From assembly GCA_050289485.1 (NCBI GenBank), contig JBNKFV010000029.1, positions 186,001 through 250,000 of the forward strand: DNA of 64,000 bases. The letters run 5' to 3'. Below the pieces are notes generated by a model. That model ran no database searches, was not told where the DNA came from, and worked only from the letters and a program-made list of their open reading frames with translations. Shown here in pieces: positions 36,273 through 44,760 of the stretch (the first letter of the stretch is position 1; each line of letters starts with the position of its first letter). Made by a program: the position numbers and the translations under genes. The DNA is from JBNKFV01 sp050289485. GTDB lineage: Bacteria; Pseudomonadota; Gammaproteobacteria; Pseudomonadales; Cellvibrionaceae.

Positions 36273-37679
36273 ATGACAGCTAATGCTCTTGTTTGGTTTC
36301 GCAACGACTTGCGCTTGCATGACAATCCGGCACTCACTGCCGCTTGTAAGGCCAGTGGCCGGGTAACGGCCGTGTTTATTGTCGCTGACGAGCAGTGGCA
36401 GGTACACGGCGTTGGTTCTCGACGCTTGTGGTTTACGCAGTTGGCGGTGAATGAGCTGGCCAGCAAACTTGCTGGCATCAAGATTGGACTGCGTATTCTG
36501 CGGGTACCACGTTTTGTGAATGCTGCGGGTGAATTATTGGCGCTAATGCAGTCTGAAAACGCGTCGGCGCTTTTTTTTAATCGCGAATATGGGCTTGATG
36601 AACAAGTACGCGATAAAGCCGTAGTGGCAGCGGTAGAAAAGGCTGGTTTAAGTAGCCAGCTGTTTGATGGCAGCGTTATCTTGCCACCGGGCAAAGTGCT
36701 CACCAAAAATCAGCAACCCTATAAAGTATTTACGGCGTTTAAGCGTGAGTGGTTGCGAGTTGTGCACGATTATCCGTTGCAGCCCTTACCCGAGCCGAAA
36801 GCACTAAAAGAAAGCTCTGTTGCCAAGGGTTTACCTCAGGCTGATTTTGCTGGCAAAAGTCAACCAGACGATTTGCCTCATGCATCCGAAGATGAAGCTC
36901 ATAAGCGGCTCGCCAGCTTTACCGAGCGAGGTTTGTTTGATTACGACCAGCGGCGCGACCTTCCAGCAGTAGAGGGTACGAGTAGCCTCTCGCCGTATTT
37001 GGCTATGGGGCTGGTATCGGCGCGGGCGTGTTTGCACGCGGCAAGAATGTTTAATCACGGCGAGTTACAGGGAGGGCAGGCTGGCTGTGATACCTGGATT
37101 AACGAATTAATCTGGCGCGACTTTTATTTGCACTTGCTGGATGCTTTTCCGGCAATGTCGTTGGGGCGTGCATTAAAGCCGGAAACCGACCGTCTGACTT
37201 GGCATTATGATGACAAAGATTTTGCAGCCTGGTGTGAAGGTCGCACAGGTTTTCCGTTGGTAGATGCGGCCATGCGTCAGCTGAATGAAACCGGTTGGAT
37301 GCACAATCGTTTACGCATGGTGGTGGCTACGTTTTTGTCGAAGTATCTATTCATCGATTGGCGTTGGGGCGAAAAATATTTTATGCAGCAATTAGTGGAT
37401 GCACACTTTGCTGCGAACAATGGTGGCTGGCAGTGGAGTGCCTCTACCGGTACCGATGCGGTACCTTACTTTCGCATACTGAGCCCAGTACGGCAGGCCG
37501 AAAGGTTTGACCCGGACGCGGTATTTATTAAAAGGTTTCTCCCTGAGTTACGGCAGGTTGCCGCTAAAGACATTCATAAACCCGGTTGCAAAGCGTTACT
37601 GGAGGCAGGCTACCCCGCGCCCATTGTCAACCTGACAGAGGCAAAATCGGCCTGTATCAGTGCGTTTAAAGCGTTATGA
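36273..37679 (+). CDS. phrB: Deoxyribodipyrimidine photolyase
   Basis: A 468-residue flavoprotein that splits UV-made cyclobutane pyrimidine dimers using light. The N-terminal Rossmann-like antenna part begins LVWFRNDLRLHDNPAL. The C-terminal FAD part has SLSPYLAMGLVSAR, WINELIWRDFY, the DNA-contact stretch GFPLVDAAMRQL and NETGWMHNRLRM, then LFIDWRWGEKYF and NNGGWQWSASTGTDA, which are typical of class I CPD photolyases. It is the first gene beyond tRNA-Leu and starts a non-conserved region. Confidence 0.93.
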   Translation: MTANALVWFRNDLRLHDNPALTAACKASGRVTAVFIVADEQWQVHGVGSRRLWFTQLAVNELASKLAGIKIGLRILRVPRFVNAAGELLALMQSENASALFFNREYGLDEQVRDKAVVAAVEKAGLSSQLFDGSVILPPGKVLTKNQQPYKVFTAFKREWLRVVHDYPLQPLPEPKALKESSVAKGLPQADFAGKSQPDDLPHASEDEAHKRLASFTERGLFDYDQRRDLPAVEGTSSLSPYLAMGLVSARACLHAARMFNHGELQGGQAGCDTWINELIWRDFYLHLLDAFPAMSLGRALKPETDRLTWHYDDKDFAAWCEGRTGFPLVDAAMRQLNETGWMHNRLRMVVATFLSKYLFIDWRWGEKYFMQQLVDAHFAANNGGWQWSASTGTDAVPYFRILSPVRQAERFDPDAVFIKRFLPELRQVAAKDIHKPGCKALLEAGYPAPIVNLTEAKSACISAFKAL

Positions 37680-37702
37680 AGGTTGCTGGCTGCACAGCAT
37701 AA

Positions 37703-37730
37703 AAAAAGCCGGTGAAAACCGGCGTTTTTC
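37703..37730. terminator. Terminator between photolyase and phosphofructokinase genes
   Basis: AAAAAAGCCGGT, loop, ACCGGCGTTTTT: a stem with A and T runs on both sides, between two converging genes. Confidence 0.85.
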
Positions 37731-37742
37731 TATAGGGAAAGG

Positions 37743-39005
37743 TTATACCTTGAAGGCTTTTTTTAGCTTCTTGGGAACCATGACCTTTTTCAGCTGTGCA
37801 TAAACCGGCAAGCCATTTTTGTAGGGAGGATAGTCTTCACCGGCAATCAATGGGGCAAGATACTCTCGGCCCTTTTCGGTAATACCAAAACCGTCTTTGC
37901 TGATAAAGTTGCGTGGCATTTTCTTTTCTACGTTAGCCACTTTCGCCAATGAGGCTTCGGTGATTGACCAGCTGTATTTTTTGCCCTTACCTCGGGTAAT
38001 AGCAGGCATTACTCCGCTCTTGCCAGCAGCGGCCATTTCTACGGCGGCTTTACCTACGGCGTAGGCCTGCTCAACGTCGGTTGCAGAGGCTATATGGCGG
38101 GCAGCGCGTTGCAGGTAGTCAGCTAATGCCCAGTGATATTTGTAACCCAGCTCGGCTTTCACCATTTGCGCCAATGTCGGTGCTACACCGCCTAGTTGTT
38201 TGTGGCCAAAGGCATCAACACTGCCTGCATCGGCCAGGAAGGTACCGTCTTTGTATTGGGCACCTTCAGACGCAACAATAACGCAGTAGCCATTTTTCTT
38301 TACGCTGGCTTGCACTTTCTTCAAAAACTTGGCTTTGTTAAAGGCTATTTCAGGGAACAGAATAATATGGGGTGGTTCACCCTCTGTTTGTGCGGCCAAA
38401 CCACCGGCCGCAGCAATCCAGCCTGCGTGGCGGCCCATCACTTCAAGAATGAATACCTTGGTTGAGGTTTCACACATCGAAGCAACGTCGAGCGAGGCCT
38501 CTTTAGTTGAAACAGCTACGTACTTGGCTACTGAGCCAAAACCGGGGCAAGTGTCGGTAATAGGCAGATCGTTGTCGACAGTTTTGGGTACGTGGATGGC
38601 TTGAATGGGATAGCCCATGGTTTCAGACAGCTGCGATACTTTTAAACAGGTATCGGCAGAGTCGCCGCCGCCATTGTAAAAGAAATAACCGATGTTATGG
38701 GCTTTAAATACTTCGATCAAACGTTCGTATTCAGCACGGTTCTGTTCGAGGCTTTTCAGTTTGTAACGGCACGATCCGAAAGCACCCGATGGTGTCTGGC
38801 GCAATGCGGCGATGGTTTTTGCTGATTCCTTACTGGTGTCGATAAGTTCTTCGCGTAAGGCACCAATAATGCCATTCATACCAGCATACACTTTGCCGAT
38901 TTTGTCTTTGTGTTGGCGTGCGGTTTCAATAACGCCGCAGGCTGAGGCGTTAATGACGGCCGTAACGCCACCGGATTGCGCATAAAATGCATTCTTCTTT
39001 GCCAT
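37743..39005 (-). CDS. Pyrophosphate-dependent 6-phosphofructokinase
   Basis: A 420-residue phosphofructokinase that most likely uses pyrophosphate in place of ATP. The substrate loop reads NGGGDSADT, with Asp where ATP enzymes have the second Gly of GGDGS; that Asp blocks ATP and marks PPi use. The catalytic loop is PKTVDNDLP, and the sugar-phosphate site MGRHAGW is present. The tail is lysine-rich. Being reversible, such an enzyme can serve glycolysis and gluconeogenesis. It converges on the photolyase gene and is divergent from mpl; there is no operon partner. Confidence 0.87.
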   Translation of the reverse strand: MAKKNAFYAQSGGVTAVINASACGVIETARQHKDKIGKVYAGMNGIIGALREELIDTSKESAKTIAALRQTPSGAFGSCRYKLKSLEQNRAEYERLIEVFKAHNIGYFFYNGGGDSADTCLKVSQLSETMGYPIQAIHVPKTVDNDLPITDTCPGFGSVAKYVAVSTKEASLDVASMCETSTKVFILEVMGRHAGWIAAAGGLAAQTEGEPPHIILFPEIAFNKAKFLKKVQASVKKNGYCVIVASEGAQYKDGTFLADAGSVDAFGHKQLGGVAPTLAQMVKAELGYKYHWALADYLQRAARHIASATDVEQAYAVGKAAVEMAAAGKSGVMPAITRGKGKKYSWSITEASLAKVANVEKKMPRNFISKDGFGITEKGREYLAPLIAGEDYPPYKNGLPVYAQLKKVMVPKKLKKAFKV

Positions 39006-39269
39006 AACAAGAGGGCCTTTAGTCAGTAGTGTCCAATAATTAAGCGTGTAATTCGGTGAGGGCCTTGGTGATTTGCTGTTTTCGAGAAAGGCCTCTTTTT
39101 AATAGGGGCAGATGATACTGGATATTGATGGCATTTTCAGGCTTTGTGAGTGATACGCTGCCTTGTGGGCGAATTTGTGTCGTTAAAGGATTGTGGCTTT
39201 TGGTTTGAGCCTAAAGTGCGTGCTAAAGTGCTGACAGGTTTAGAGAATGAGTACAGGCGTAATATAAAA

Positions 39270-40694
39270 ATGCATATTCATATTTTAGGTATCTGTGGCA
39301 CGTTTATGGGCAGCTTGGCCCAGTTGGCTAAGGCATTGGGGCATCGGGTGACGGGTTCAGATACCAATGTGTATCCACCCATGAGCACTCAGCTTGAAGC
39401 CGCGGGTATTGAATTAACCGAAGGGTTTGATCCGGCTCAGCTCAATCCTGCGCCTGATCTGGTAGTTGTGGGTAATGCCATGAGTCGGGGTAACCCGGCA
39501 GTGGAATATATGTTGGAAAAAGGACTGCGTTATACCTCCGGCCCGCAGTGGCTAAGTGAGTATGTTCTGCAAGACAAATGGGTGCTGGCGGTTGCGGGCA
39601 CCCATGGAAAAACCACCACAACCGCTATGCTTACCTGGATTCTTGACAGCGCCAACATGGCGCCTGGTTATCTGATTGGCGGTGTGCCGAAAAACTTTTC
39701 GTCGTCGGCTCGTTTGGGGGAAACGCCGTTTTTTGTGGTGGAGGCTGACGAATACGACAGTGCATTTTTCGACAAGCGCTCCAAGTTTATTCATTATCGC
39801 CCACGTACGGTTATTCTGAATAATCTTGAGTTCGATCATGCTGATATTTTTTCCGATCTCGCAGCCATTCAAACACAGTTTCACCACTTAGTGCGTACCA
39901 TTCCTGCCAATGGTTTGATTGTCGAACCCGCCGATGACGCTAATGTAAAACAAGTACTCGACGAGCGCGGTTGCTGGACTGAACGTCAGGTTTTTGCTGT
40001 GCTTGCCGCTGATGATCCCTTGCCAGATGCAGCCACTGCTTCGAGCCAATGGCTGGCAGTGCCGCGAGTGGCCGATGGAAGCTGTTTTGTGGTTTATCAA
40101 AAGCAGGATGACCACTGGCTTGAATCTGGCCGGGTCAACTGGAGCCATACCGGTAACCATAATATGAAAAACGCACTGGCTGCGTTATGTGCTGCGCGCC
40201 ATGTGGGGGTGCCGGTGGAGCAGGGCTGTGAGGCCCTGAGTCAGTTTGCGGGGGTAAAACGACGCATGGAGGTACTGGGTACGGTCAATGGCATTACCGT
40301 GTATGACGATTTTGCCCATCATCCTACGGCCATCAAAACCACGTTGGCTGGTTTGCGTAAAAAAGTAGGCAGCGAGCGCATAGTGGCGGTGATTGAGCCC
40401 CGTTCGAATACCATGCGTATGGGCATGCACCGCAATAATCTGGCGCAGTCCTGCGTTGATGCCGACGATGTACTTTGGTACCAGCCTGCAGGCTTAAACT
40501 GGAATCTCGACGATGTGGTTAATCACAGCCCGGTACCGGCCAAAGTGTGCACCGATCTCGCAGCACTGCAAGAAGACGCCCTGCGTCTCACGCGCGACGG
40601 TGGCCATATTGTGATTATGAGTAATGGCGGGTTTGGTGGTGTGCACCAACAATTGCTGGCGCGTTTGCAAACTCAACAGGGAGAATCGGTATGA
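39270..40694 (+). CDS. mpl: UDP-N-acetylmuramate:tripeptide ligase Mpl
   Basis: Mpl attaches the recycled murein tripeptide to UDP-MurNAc, returning wall fragments to synthesis. The 474-residue Mur ligase has the start HIHILGICGTFMGSLAQLAK, the ATP loop AGTHGKTTTTAML, EADEYDSAFFDKRSKF and the third-domain DDFAHHPTAI. ATG 39270 gives the family N-terminus; a longer frame adds 40 residues that do not fit. Its stop overlaps the ubiX start by 4 bases, so translation is coupled. Confidence 0.97.
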   Translation: MHIHILGICGTFMGSLAQLAKALGHRVTGSDTNVYPPMSTQLEAAGIELTEGFDPAQLNPAPDLVVVGNAMSRGNPAVEYMLEKGLRYTSGPQWLSEYVLQDKWVLAVAGTHGKTTTTAMLTWILDSANMAPGYLIGGVPKNFSSSARLGETPFFVVEADEYDSAFFDKRSKFIHYRPRTVILNNLEFDHADIFSDLAAIQTQFHHLVRTIPANGLIVEPADDANVKQVLDERGCWTERQVFAVLAADDPLPDAATASSQWLAVPRVADGSCFVVYQKQDDHWLESGRVNWSHTGNHNMKNALAALCAARHVGVPVEQGCEALSQFAGVKRRMEVLGTVNGITVYDDFAHHPTAIKTTLAGLRKKVGSERIVAVIEPRSNTMRMGMHRNNLAQSCVDADDVLWYQPAGLNWNLDDVVNHSPVPAKVCTDLAALQEDALRLTRDGGHIVIMSNGGFGGVHQQLLARLQTQQGESV

Positions 40695-41314
40695 GTCGCT
40701 CCATTACCCTGGCATTAACTGGGGCCTCGGGTGCGCAGTATGGTTTACGCCTCTTGCAATGTTTGTTGCAGGCCGGTTGTGACGTGGCCTTACTGTTGTC
40801 CAGTGCCGCACAGGTGGTGATCGATACCGAAGCCGATATCAACTTACCTCTGTCGGTTGATGGCGCCAGCGAGGCAGACCAGCAAGCTTTTTTACAGCAA
40901 CTATATGCGCCCTCAGGCCCGGGCACGTTAACCGTGTACGGTAAAGAAGACTGGTTTTCGCCGGTGGCTTCCGGCTCCAGTGCGCCACGGCAAATGGTGG
41001 TTTGTCCTGCCAGTGGTGGCTGCCTGTCGGCTATTGCTCATGGCGCCAGCAATAATTTGATTGAACGTGCTGCGGATGTGGCGTTAAAAGAGCGGCGTCA
41101 GTTGATTGTGGTGCCCAGAGAGGCGCCTTACTCGGCGATTCATCTGGAAAACATGCTCAAACTCACGAAGTTAGGCGCTGTTGTGATTCCTGCAAGCCCT
41201 GGTTTTTATCAGAAGCCGCAAAGCATTAACGACTTGATTGATTTTGTGGTGGCCAGAATTCTCGACCAGTTGGGCATCGATCAGTTTCTTTTGCCCCGTT
41301 GGGGAGAGCGTTGA
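40691..41314 (+). CDS. ubiX: Flavin prenyltransferase UbiX
   Basis: UbiX makes the prenylated FMN cofactor needed by the UbiD decarboxylase in ubiquinone synthesis. The 207-residue product has the flavin site LALTGASGAQYGLRL, the VCPASGGCLSAIAHGASNNL loop (motif CPASGGCLSAIAHG), and REAPYSAIHLENMLKL. The pairing mpl-ubiX is common in gammaproteobacteria. It converges on the FHA gene with 4 bases between. Confidence 0.96.
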   Translation: MSRSITLALTGASGAQYGLRLLQCLLQAGCDVALLLSSAAQVVIDTEADINLPLSVDGASEADQQAFLQQLYAPSGPGTLTVYGKEDWFSPVASGSSAPRQMVVCPASGGCLSAIAHGASNNLIERAADVALKERRQLIVVPREAPYSAIHLENMLKLTKLGAVVIPASPGFYQKPQSINDLIDFVVARILDQLGIDQFLLPRWGER

Positions 41315-41318
41315 GGCG

Positions 41319-42137
41319 CTAACTCAAAAACACATAGGCCAGTATGGCAAGCATGACAACGCACAGGCCGGCGCTTACCCATGTCATTGGGTGCATGCGC
41401 CAGTTGGCGTAGGCAGGTTCCTCACGGTTGCCGGGCGAGGTAGGTGAAAGTTTCCAATGCTTGGGGCGGTCAGGGTCGCGGTAGTCTGCTGTTTTGGCGA
41501 CTTGGCCGTTACTACGCTTTTTCTGCATGCCTGGGCCATGCAGTTGAAAACTGTAGATGTCGAAACGAATCTGGTCGCCGGGTTTAGCGCAGCCCTGAGT
41601 AATGCGGCGCCCGTTAATAAACGTACCGTTGGCTGAATTCAGGTCTTTAACGTGCAGTTGGCCACCCCAGATCCCCAGTTGCGCGTGTTGTCTTGATAAG
41701 TGTGAGCCGGGCAAGGTGATATCGCAGTTTGCGTCTCTGCCAATAATAATTTCATTACTGTACAGCGGAATCTTCTGGCCTTTCATCCAGCTTCCGTCAG
41801 CAACCAGTGCCCACTCGTCTTCCTTGGTTACATCGGTAGGCGTTACTTCAAGCTCAAATTTGCCCAATGTTATGGTGTCCCCTGCACGTAATTGATGTTG
41901 TTGCACTTTACGATGATTGACCAGACAAGGGTTGTTGCTGTCTAGTGACGTAAGTTCCAGTGTGTCGTTTTTTACCAGTATTCGAGCGTGGTTAGCGGCC
42001 ACACTTGGGTCATTCAATACCAACTGGTTAGTGTGGTTACTGCCAATGGTAAACGGGGCTGATTGTTTTTCTCCATCGCTATTAAACGCCAGCGCCTGAT
42101 GCTTGCCATCAGGTCGCTTTAGAAAAATTGCGTACAT
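41319..42137 (-). CDS. Tail-anchored protein with two FHA domains
   Basis: A 272-residue protein. A first, divergent FHA domain (about 10-100) has FTIGSNHTNQLVL and VAANHARILV. A second, classical one (about 115-205) has IIIGRDANCDI, HLSRQHAQL and NSANGTFINGRRI, the phosphothreonine-binding residues. A linker rich in charged residues and one hydrophobic helix (about 248-270) at the very end follow. It would therefore sit on the inner membrane with both FHA domains in the cytoplasm. ATG 42137 follows GGAG by seven bases. No Ser/Thr kinase or phosphatase gene is near, so the partner is unknown. Confidence 0.83.
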   Translation of the reverse strand: MYAIFLKRPDGKHQALAFNSDGEKQSAPFTIGSNHTNQLVLNDPSVAANHARILVKNDTLELTSLDSNNPCLVNHRKVQQHQLRAGDTITLGKFELEVTPTDVTKEDEWALVADGSWMKGQKIPLYSNEIIIGRDANCDITLPGSHLSRQHAQLGIWGGQLHVKDLNSANGTFINGRRITQGCAKPGDQIRFDIYSFQLHGPGMQKKRSNGQVAKTADYRDPDRPKHWKLSPTSPGNREEPAYANWRMHPMTWVSAGLCVVMLAILAYVFLS

Positions 42138-42360
42138 ACGGTGCTCCGGTGTTACCACGCCTATTACCCGGGCGCAAAAAGCCTATCAGGAGTTGCTGCG
42201 CAACCTGAGTCATTGCGCTAACAATGTGCATGCTGGATTGTAAAGATTAGCGGAGCGGTAACCAATGGTAATATTACGCACTTTTTATTTTGGCGCGGTT
42301 AGGCTGGTTCACAAAATTTGAAATTAGTACTGTGCCAAAAACGCAGGCAATGAAAGACGT

Positions 42361-42390
42361 GACAACGCCCTGGCGGGAGGGCGTTGTGTC
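42361..42390 (-). terminator. Hairpin after amtB
   Basis: ACAACGCCC and GGGCGTTGT form a 9-bp stem 19 bases past the amtB stop. The T-run after it is poor. The rest of the 271-base gap up to the FHA gene holds nothing clear. Confidence 0.55.
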
Positions 42391-42408
42391 AAAGGCGAAG
42401 AAAGTGCG

Positions 42409-43719
42409 TTACAGGTCGTAGCCACGCTCGTCGTGCGACACGATGTCTAAACCTTCAAGCTCTTGCTCGTCGGTAATACGCAGGCCAACCATGGCGTTGA
42501 TCAGCTTAAGCAGAATCCAGCTCACTACGCCGGTGTAAACAAACGTGGATACCACGCCAATGGCTTGCACCCCCATTTGTTGAGTAATACTGGTATTGTC
42601 GCCACCAAATCCCAAGCCGCTGAACACGCCAAGGTTTTCAGAACAGAATACGCCCACCAGCAAGGTACCCAGAATGCCGCCTACACCATGCACAGGGAAC
42701 ACATCGAGGGAGTCATCAATGTGCAGTTTTTGTTTGAGGGTCAGGGTGGCGTAAAAACAGATAACCCCTGCCATTAAGCCGATTACCACCGCTGCGGCCG
42801 GCCCCACGGAACCCGATGCGGGAGTAATCGTACCCAACCCCGCTACCATGCCGGTGACAATACCTAATACTGATGGCTTACCGTGGCGAATCCACTCGCA
42901 GGCCATCCAGGCCAGGGCACCTGCTGAGGCCGACAAGTGGGTTACCAGCAAGGCCATGGCTGCATTGCCATTGGCTGCCAGCGCGCTACCGGCGTTAAAA
43001 CCAAACCAGCCTACCCAGAGCATGCCGGCACCGGTAACGGTCATGGTGAGGTTGTGGGGCAGCATGGGGGTGGTGGGAAAACCGCGACGATTACCCACCA
43101 CAATAGCTGCTACCAGTGCGGCAACACCGGCGGTAATGTGCACCACGGCGCCGCCGGCGAAGTCGAGGAAGCCCATGTCGGCCAGCCAGCCGCCGCCCCA
43201 TACCCAGTGACACACGGGGGCGTATACCAGCAGCATCCAGGCGGATGAGAAAATCAGCATCGCAGAAAATTTAACCCGCTCGGCAAATGCACCCACAATC
43301 AGGGCGGGGGTGATCACGGCAAAGGTCATTTGAAATGCGGCAAACAAGATACTGGGTATATCGCCATTAATGCTGTCGACAGTCATTGAACCAAACAGCA
43401 CATTACCCAGATCGCCGATGAAATTGTTTTGTTCATCAGCCGAGCCAAAGGCCAAGGTGTAACCCAATACAAACCAGAGAATCGACATTAGGCAAGTGAG
43501 GGTAAAACACTGCATTAATACGGAAAGCACATTTTTAGACCGTACCAAACCTGCGTAGAACAGTGACAGGCCAGGAATGGTCATAAATAAAACCAGTGCC
43601 GTTGCGGTAAGAATCCATGCTGTATTAGCGCCGTTTAGTGTGTCTGCTTGCGCGCTGCTGGCACAGAATAATGCAGCTAAAGCGGCGACAAAAGCGTGTT
43701 TGGTAATCAGTTTGCTCAT
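42409..43719 (-). CDS. amtB: Ammonium transporter
   Basis: A 436-residue channel for ammonium in the inner membrane. A cleavable signal peptide ending at about Ala-25 (SSAQA) is followed by 11 membrane helices with GLSLFYAGLVRSKNVLSVLMQ, the first pore His in GAVVHITAG and the second in FPVHGVGGILG. It forms the standard glnK-amtB operon, and GlnK blocks it when nitrogen is plentiful. Confidence 0.97.
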   Translation of the reverse strand: MSKLITKHAFVAALAALFCASSAQADTLNGANTAWILTATALVLFMTIPGLSLFYAGLVRSKNVLSVLMQCFTLTCLMSILWFVLGYTLAFGSADEQNNFIGDLGNVLFGSMTVDSINGDIPSILFAAFQMTFAVITPALIVGAFAERVKFSAMLIFSSAWMLLVYAPVCHWVWGGGWLADMGFLDFAGGAVVHITAGVAALVAAIVVGNRRGFPTTPMLPHNLTMTVTGAGMLWVGWFGFNAGSALAANGNAAMALLVTHLSASAGALAWMACEWIRHGKPSVLGIVTGMVAGLGTITPASGSVGPAAAVVIGLMAGVICFYATLTLKQKLHIDDSLDVFPVHGVGGILGTLLVGVFCSENLGVFSGLGFGGDNTSITQQMGVQAIGVVSTFVYTGVVSWILLKLINAMVGLRITDEQELEGLDIVSHDERGYDL

Positions 43720-43760
43720 GGAGTCGTCTCCAATGGAATTGTTGTTTTTGTTGAAGGGGG

Positions 43761-44099
43761 TTAGAGCGCGTCGTTGCCTTGCTCGCCAGTGCGGATACGA
43801 ATCACTTGTTCGATATTACTGACAAAAATTTTACCGTCGCCAATTTTGCCGGTGTGGGCGCCTTGGATAATGGCTTCCACTACTTGCTCGACCTGGTCGT
43901 CGGCAACGGCAATATGCAATTTGGTTTTGGGAACAAAGTCGATCACGTATTCGGCGCCGCGATAGAGTTCAGTGTGGCCTTTCTGGCGACCAAAACCTTT
44001 CACTTCTTCCACTGTCAGACCGGTAATGCCGATGCCGGTGAGTGATTCGCGAACTGCCTCCAGCTTATGAGGCTTGATAATCGCATTAATCATTTTCAT
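43761..44099 (-). CDS. glnK: Nitrogen regulatory P-II protein
   Basis: A 112-residue trimeric signal protein that reports nitrogen status and gates AmtB. The T-loop has the uridylylation Tyr in GHTELYRGAEYVIDF (Tyr about 51), and the body has TGKIGDGKIFV and IRIRTGEQG. It lies 41 bases before amtB. Upstream (44282-44298) the half-site TGCACCA with a weaker partner TATGCA may bind NtrC, but I could not find a sigma-54 promoter with the right GG-N10-GC spacing. Confidence 0.96.
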   Translation of the reverse strand: MKMINAIIKPHKLEAVRESLTGIGITGLTVEEVKGFGRQKGHTELYRGAEYVIDFVPKTKLHIAVADDQVEQVVEAIIQGAHTGKIGDGKIFVSNIEQVIRIRTGEQGNDAL

Positions 44100-44409
44100 G
44101 GTTTTGCCCTGTTTTGGTTGTTATTTAATTGGCTTGTTATATTTTGGTGCTCTCGGTGACGCGGATAATAGCGAATTTTGCTGACAAGTAAAATTAACAG
44201 AGAAAACAACAGCTTGTTGGTTGTAAAAAAGCGCATTTTCGCCAACTTTTGCGCACAATATTGGGGCCTTGAGTGATTTTGTGCACCAATACTATGCACT
44301 TGTGCAGTATTAAAGTCTTGTGCTGGGGGAGCTAAAAAACGGTGTCGGGCGCTCGGGCTATCCGCTACAATCGCGACCACATTGATTTGCCTGACTAAAG
44401 AACCTGTAT

Positions 44410-44703
44410 ATGCCAGCCAGTACCCGAATTGTGTTTCGCTACTGTAAACTCTGCCGTTGGATGCTTCGTACCACTTGGATGGTTCAGGAGTTACTCACCA
44501 CCTTTGATGAGGATATTGCAGAGGTGTCATTGCAGCCCGGTACTGGCGGTGTATTTGAAGTGTGGGTAAACGACAATTTGGTCTGGGAGCGCAAGCGCGA
44601 TGGGGGATTTCCAGACATTAAAGAACTAAAACGGCGGGTTCGCGATCAAATTGATCCGCACCGCTCGTTAGGACATTCTGATCATTCTGCTAGCCCCTCC
44701 TGA
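44410..44703 (+). CDS. SelT/SelW/SelH-family thioredoxin-like protein
   Basis: A 97-residue member of the Rdx family. The redox motif CKLC near residue 12 sits where animal selenoproteins have CxxU, so this is the cysteine form. Other family marks are ISLQPGTGGVFEVWVND-like VSLQPGTGGVFEV and VWERKRDGGFPDIKELKRR. The redox partner is unknown. It lies 57 bases before an exporter gene in the same direction and is divergent from glnK; the 310-base gap to glnK holds both promoters and no gene. Confidence 0.88.
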   Translation: MPASTRIVFRYCKLCRWMLRTTWMVQELLTTFDEDIAEVSLQPGTGGVFEVWVNDNLVWERKRDGGFPDIKELKRRVRDQIDPHRSLGHSDHSASPS

Positions 44704-44760
44704 TCAGGCGGTGCGAGACGCACTGCACGAATTCGTTTGGTTTAGGATATAACCGCTGCT

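Noticed and set aside
44282..44298. Possible NtrC site and sigma-54 promoter before glnK
   Set aside because: One half-site TGCACCA is good but the other is weak, and no GG-N10-GC promoter was found on the minus strand at a fitting distance.
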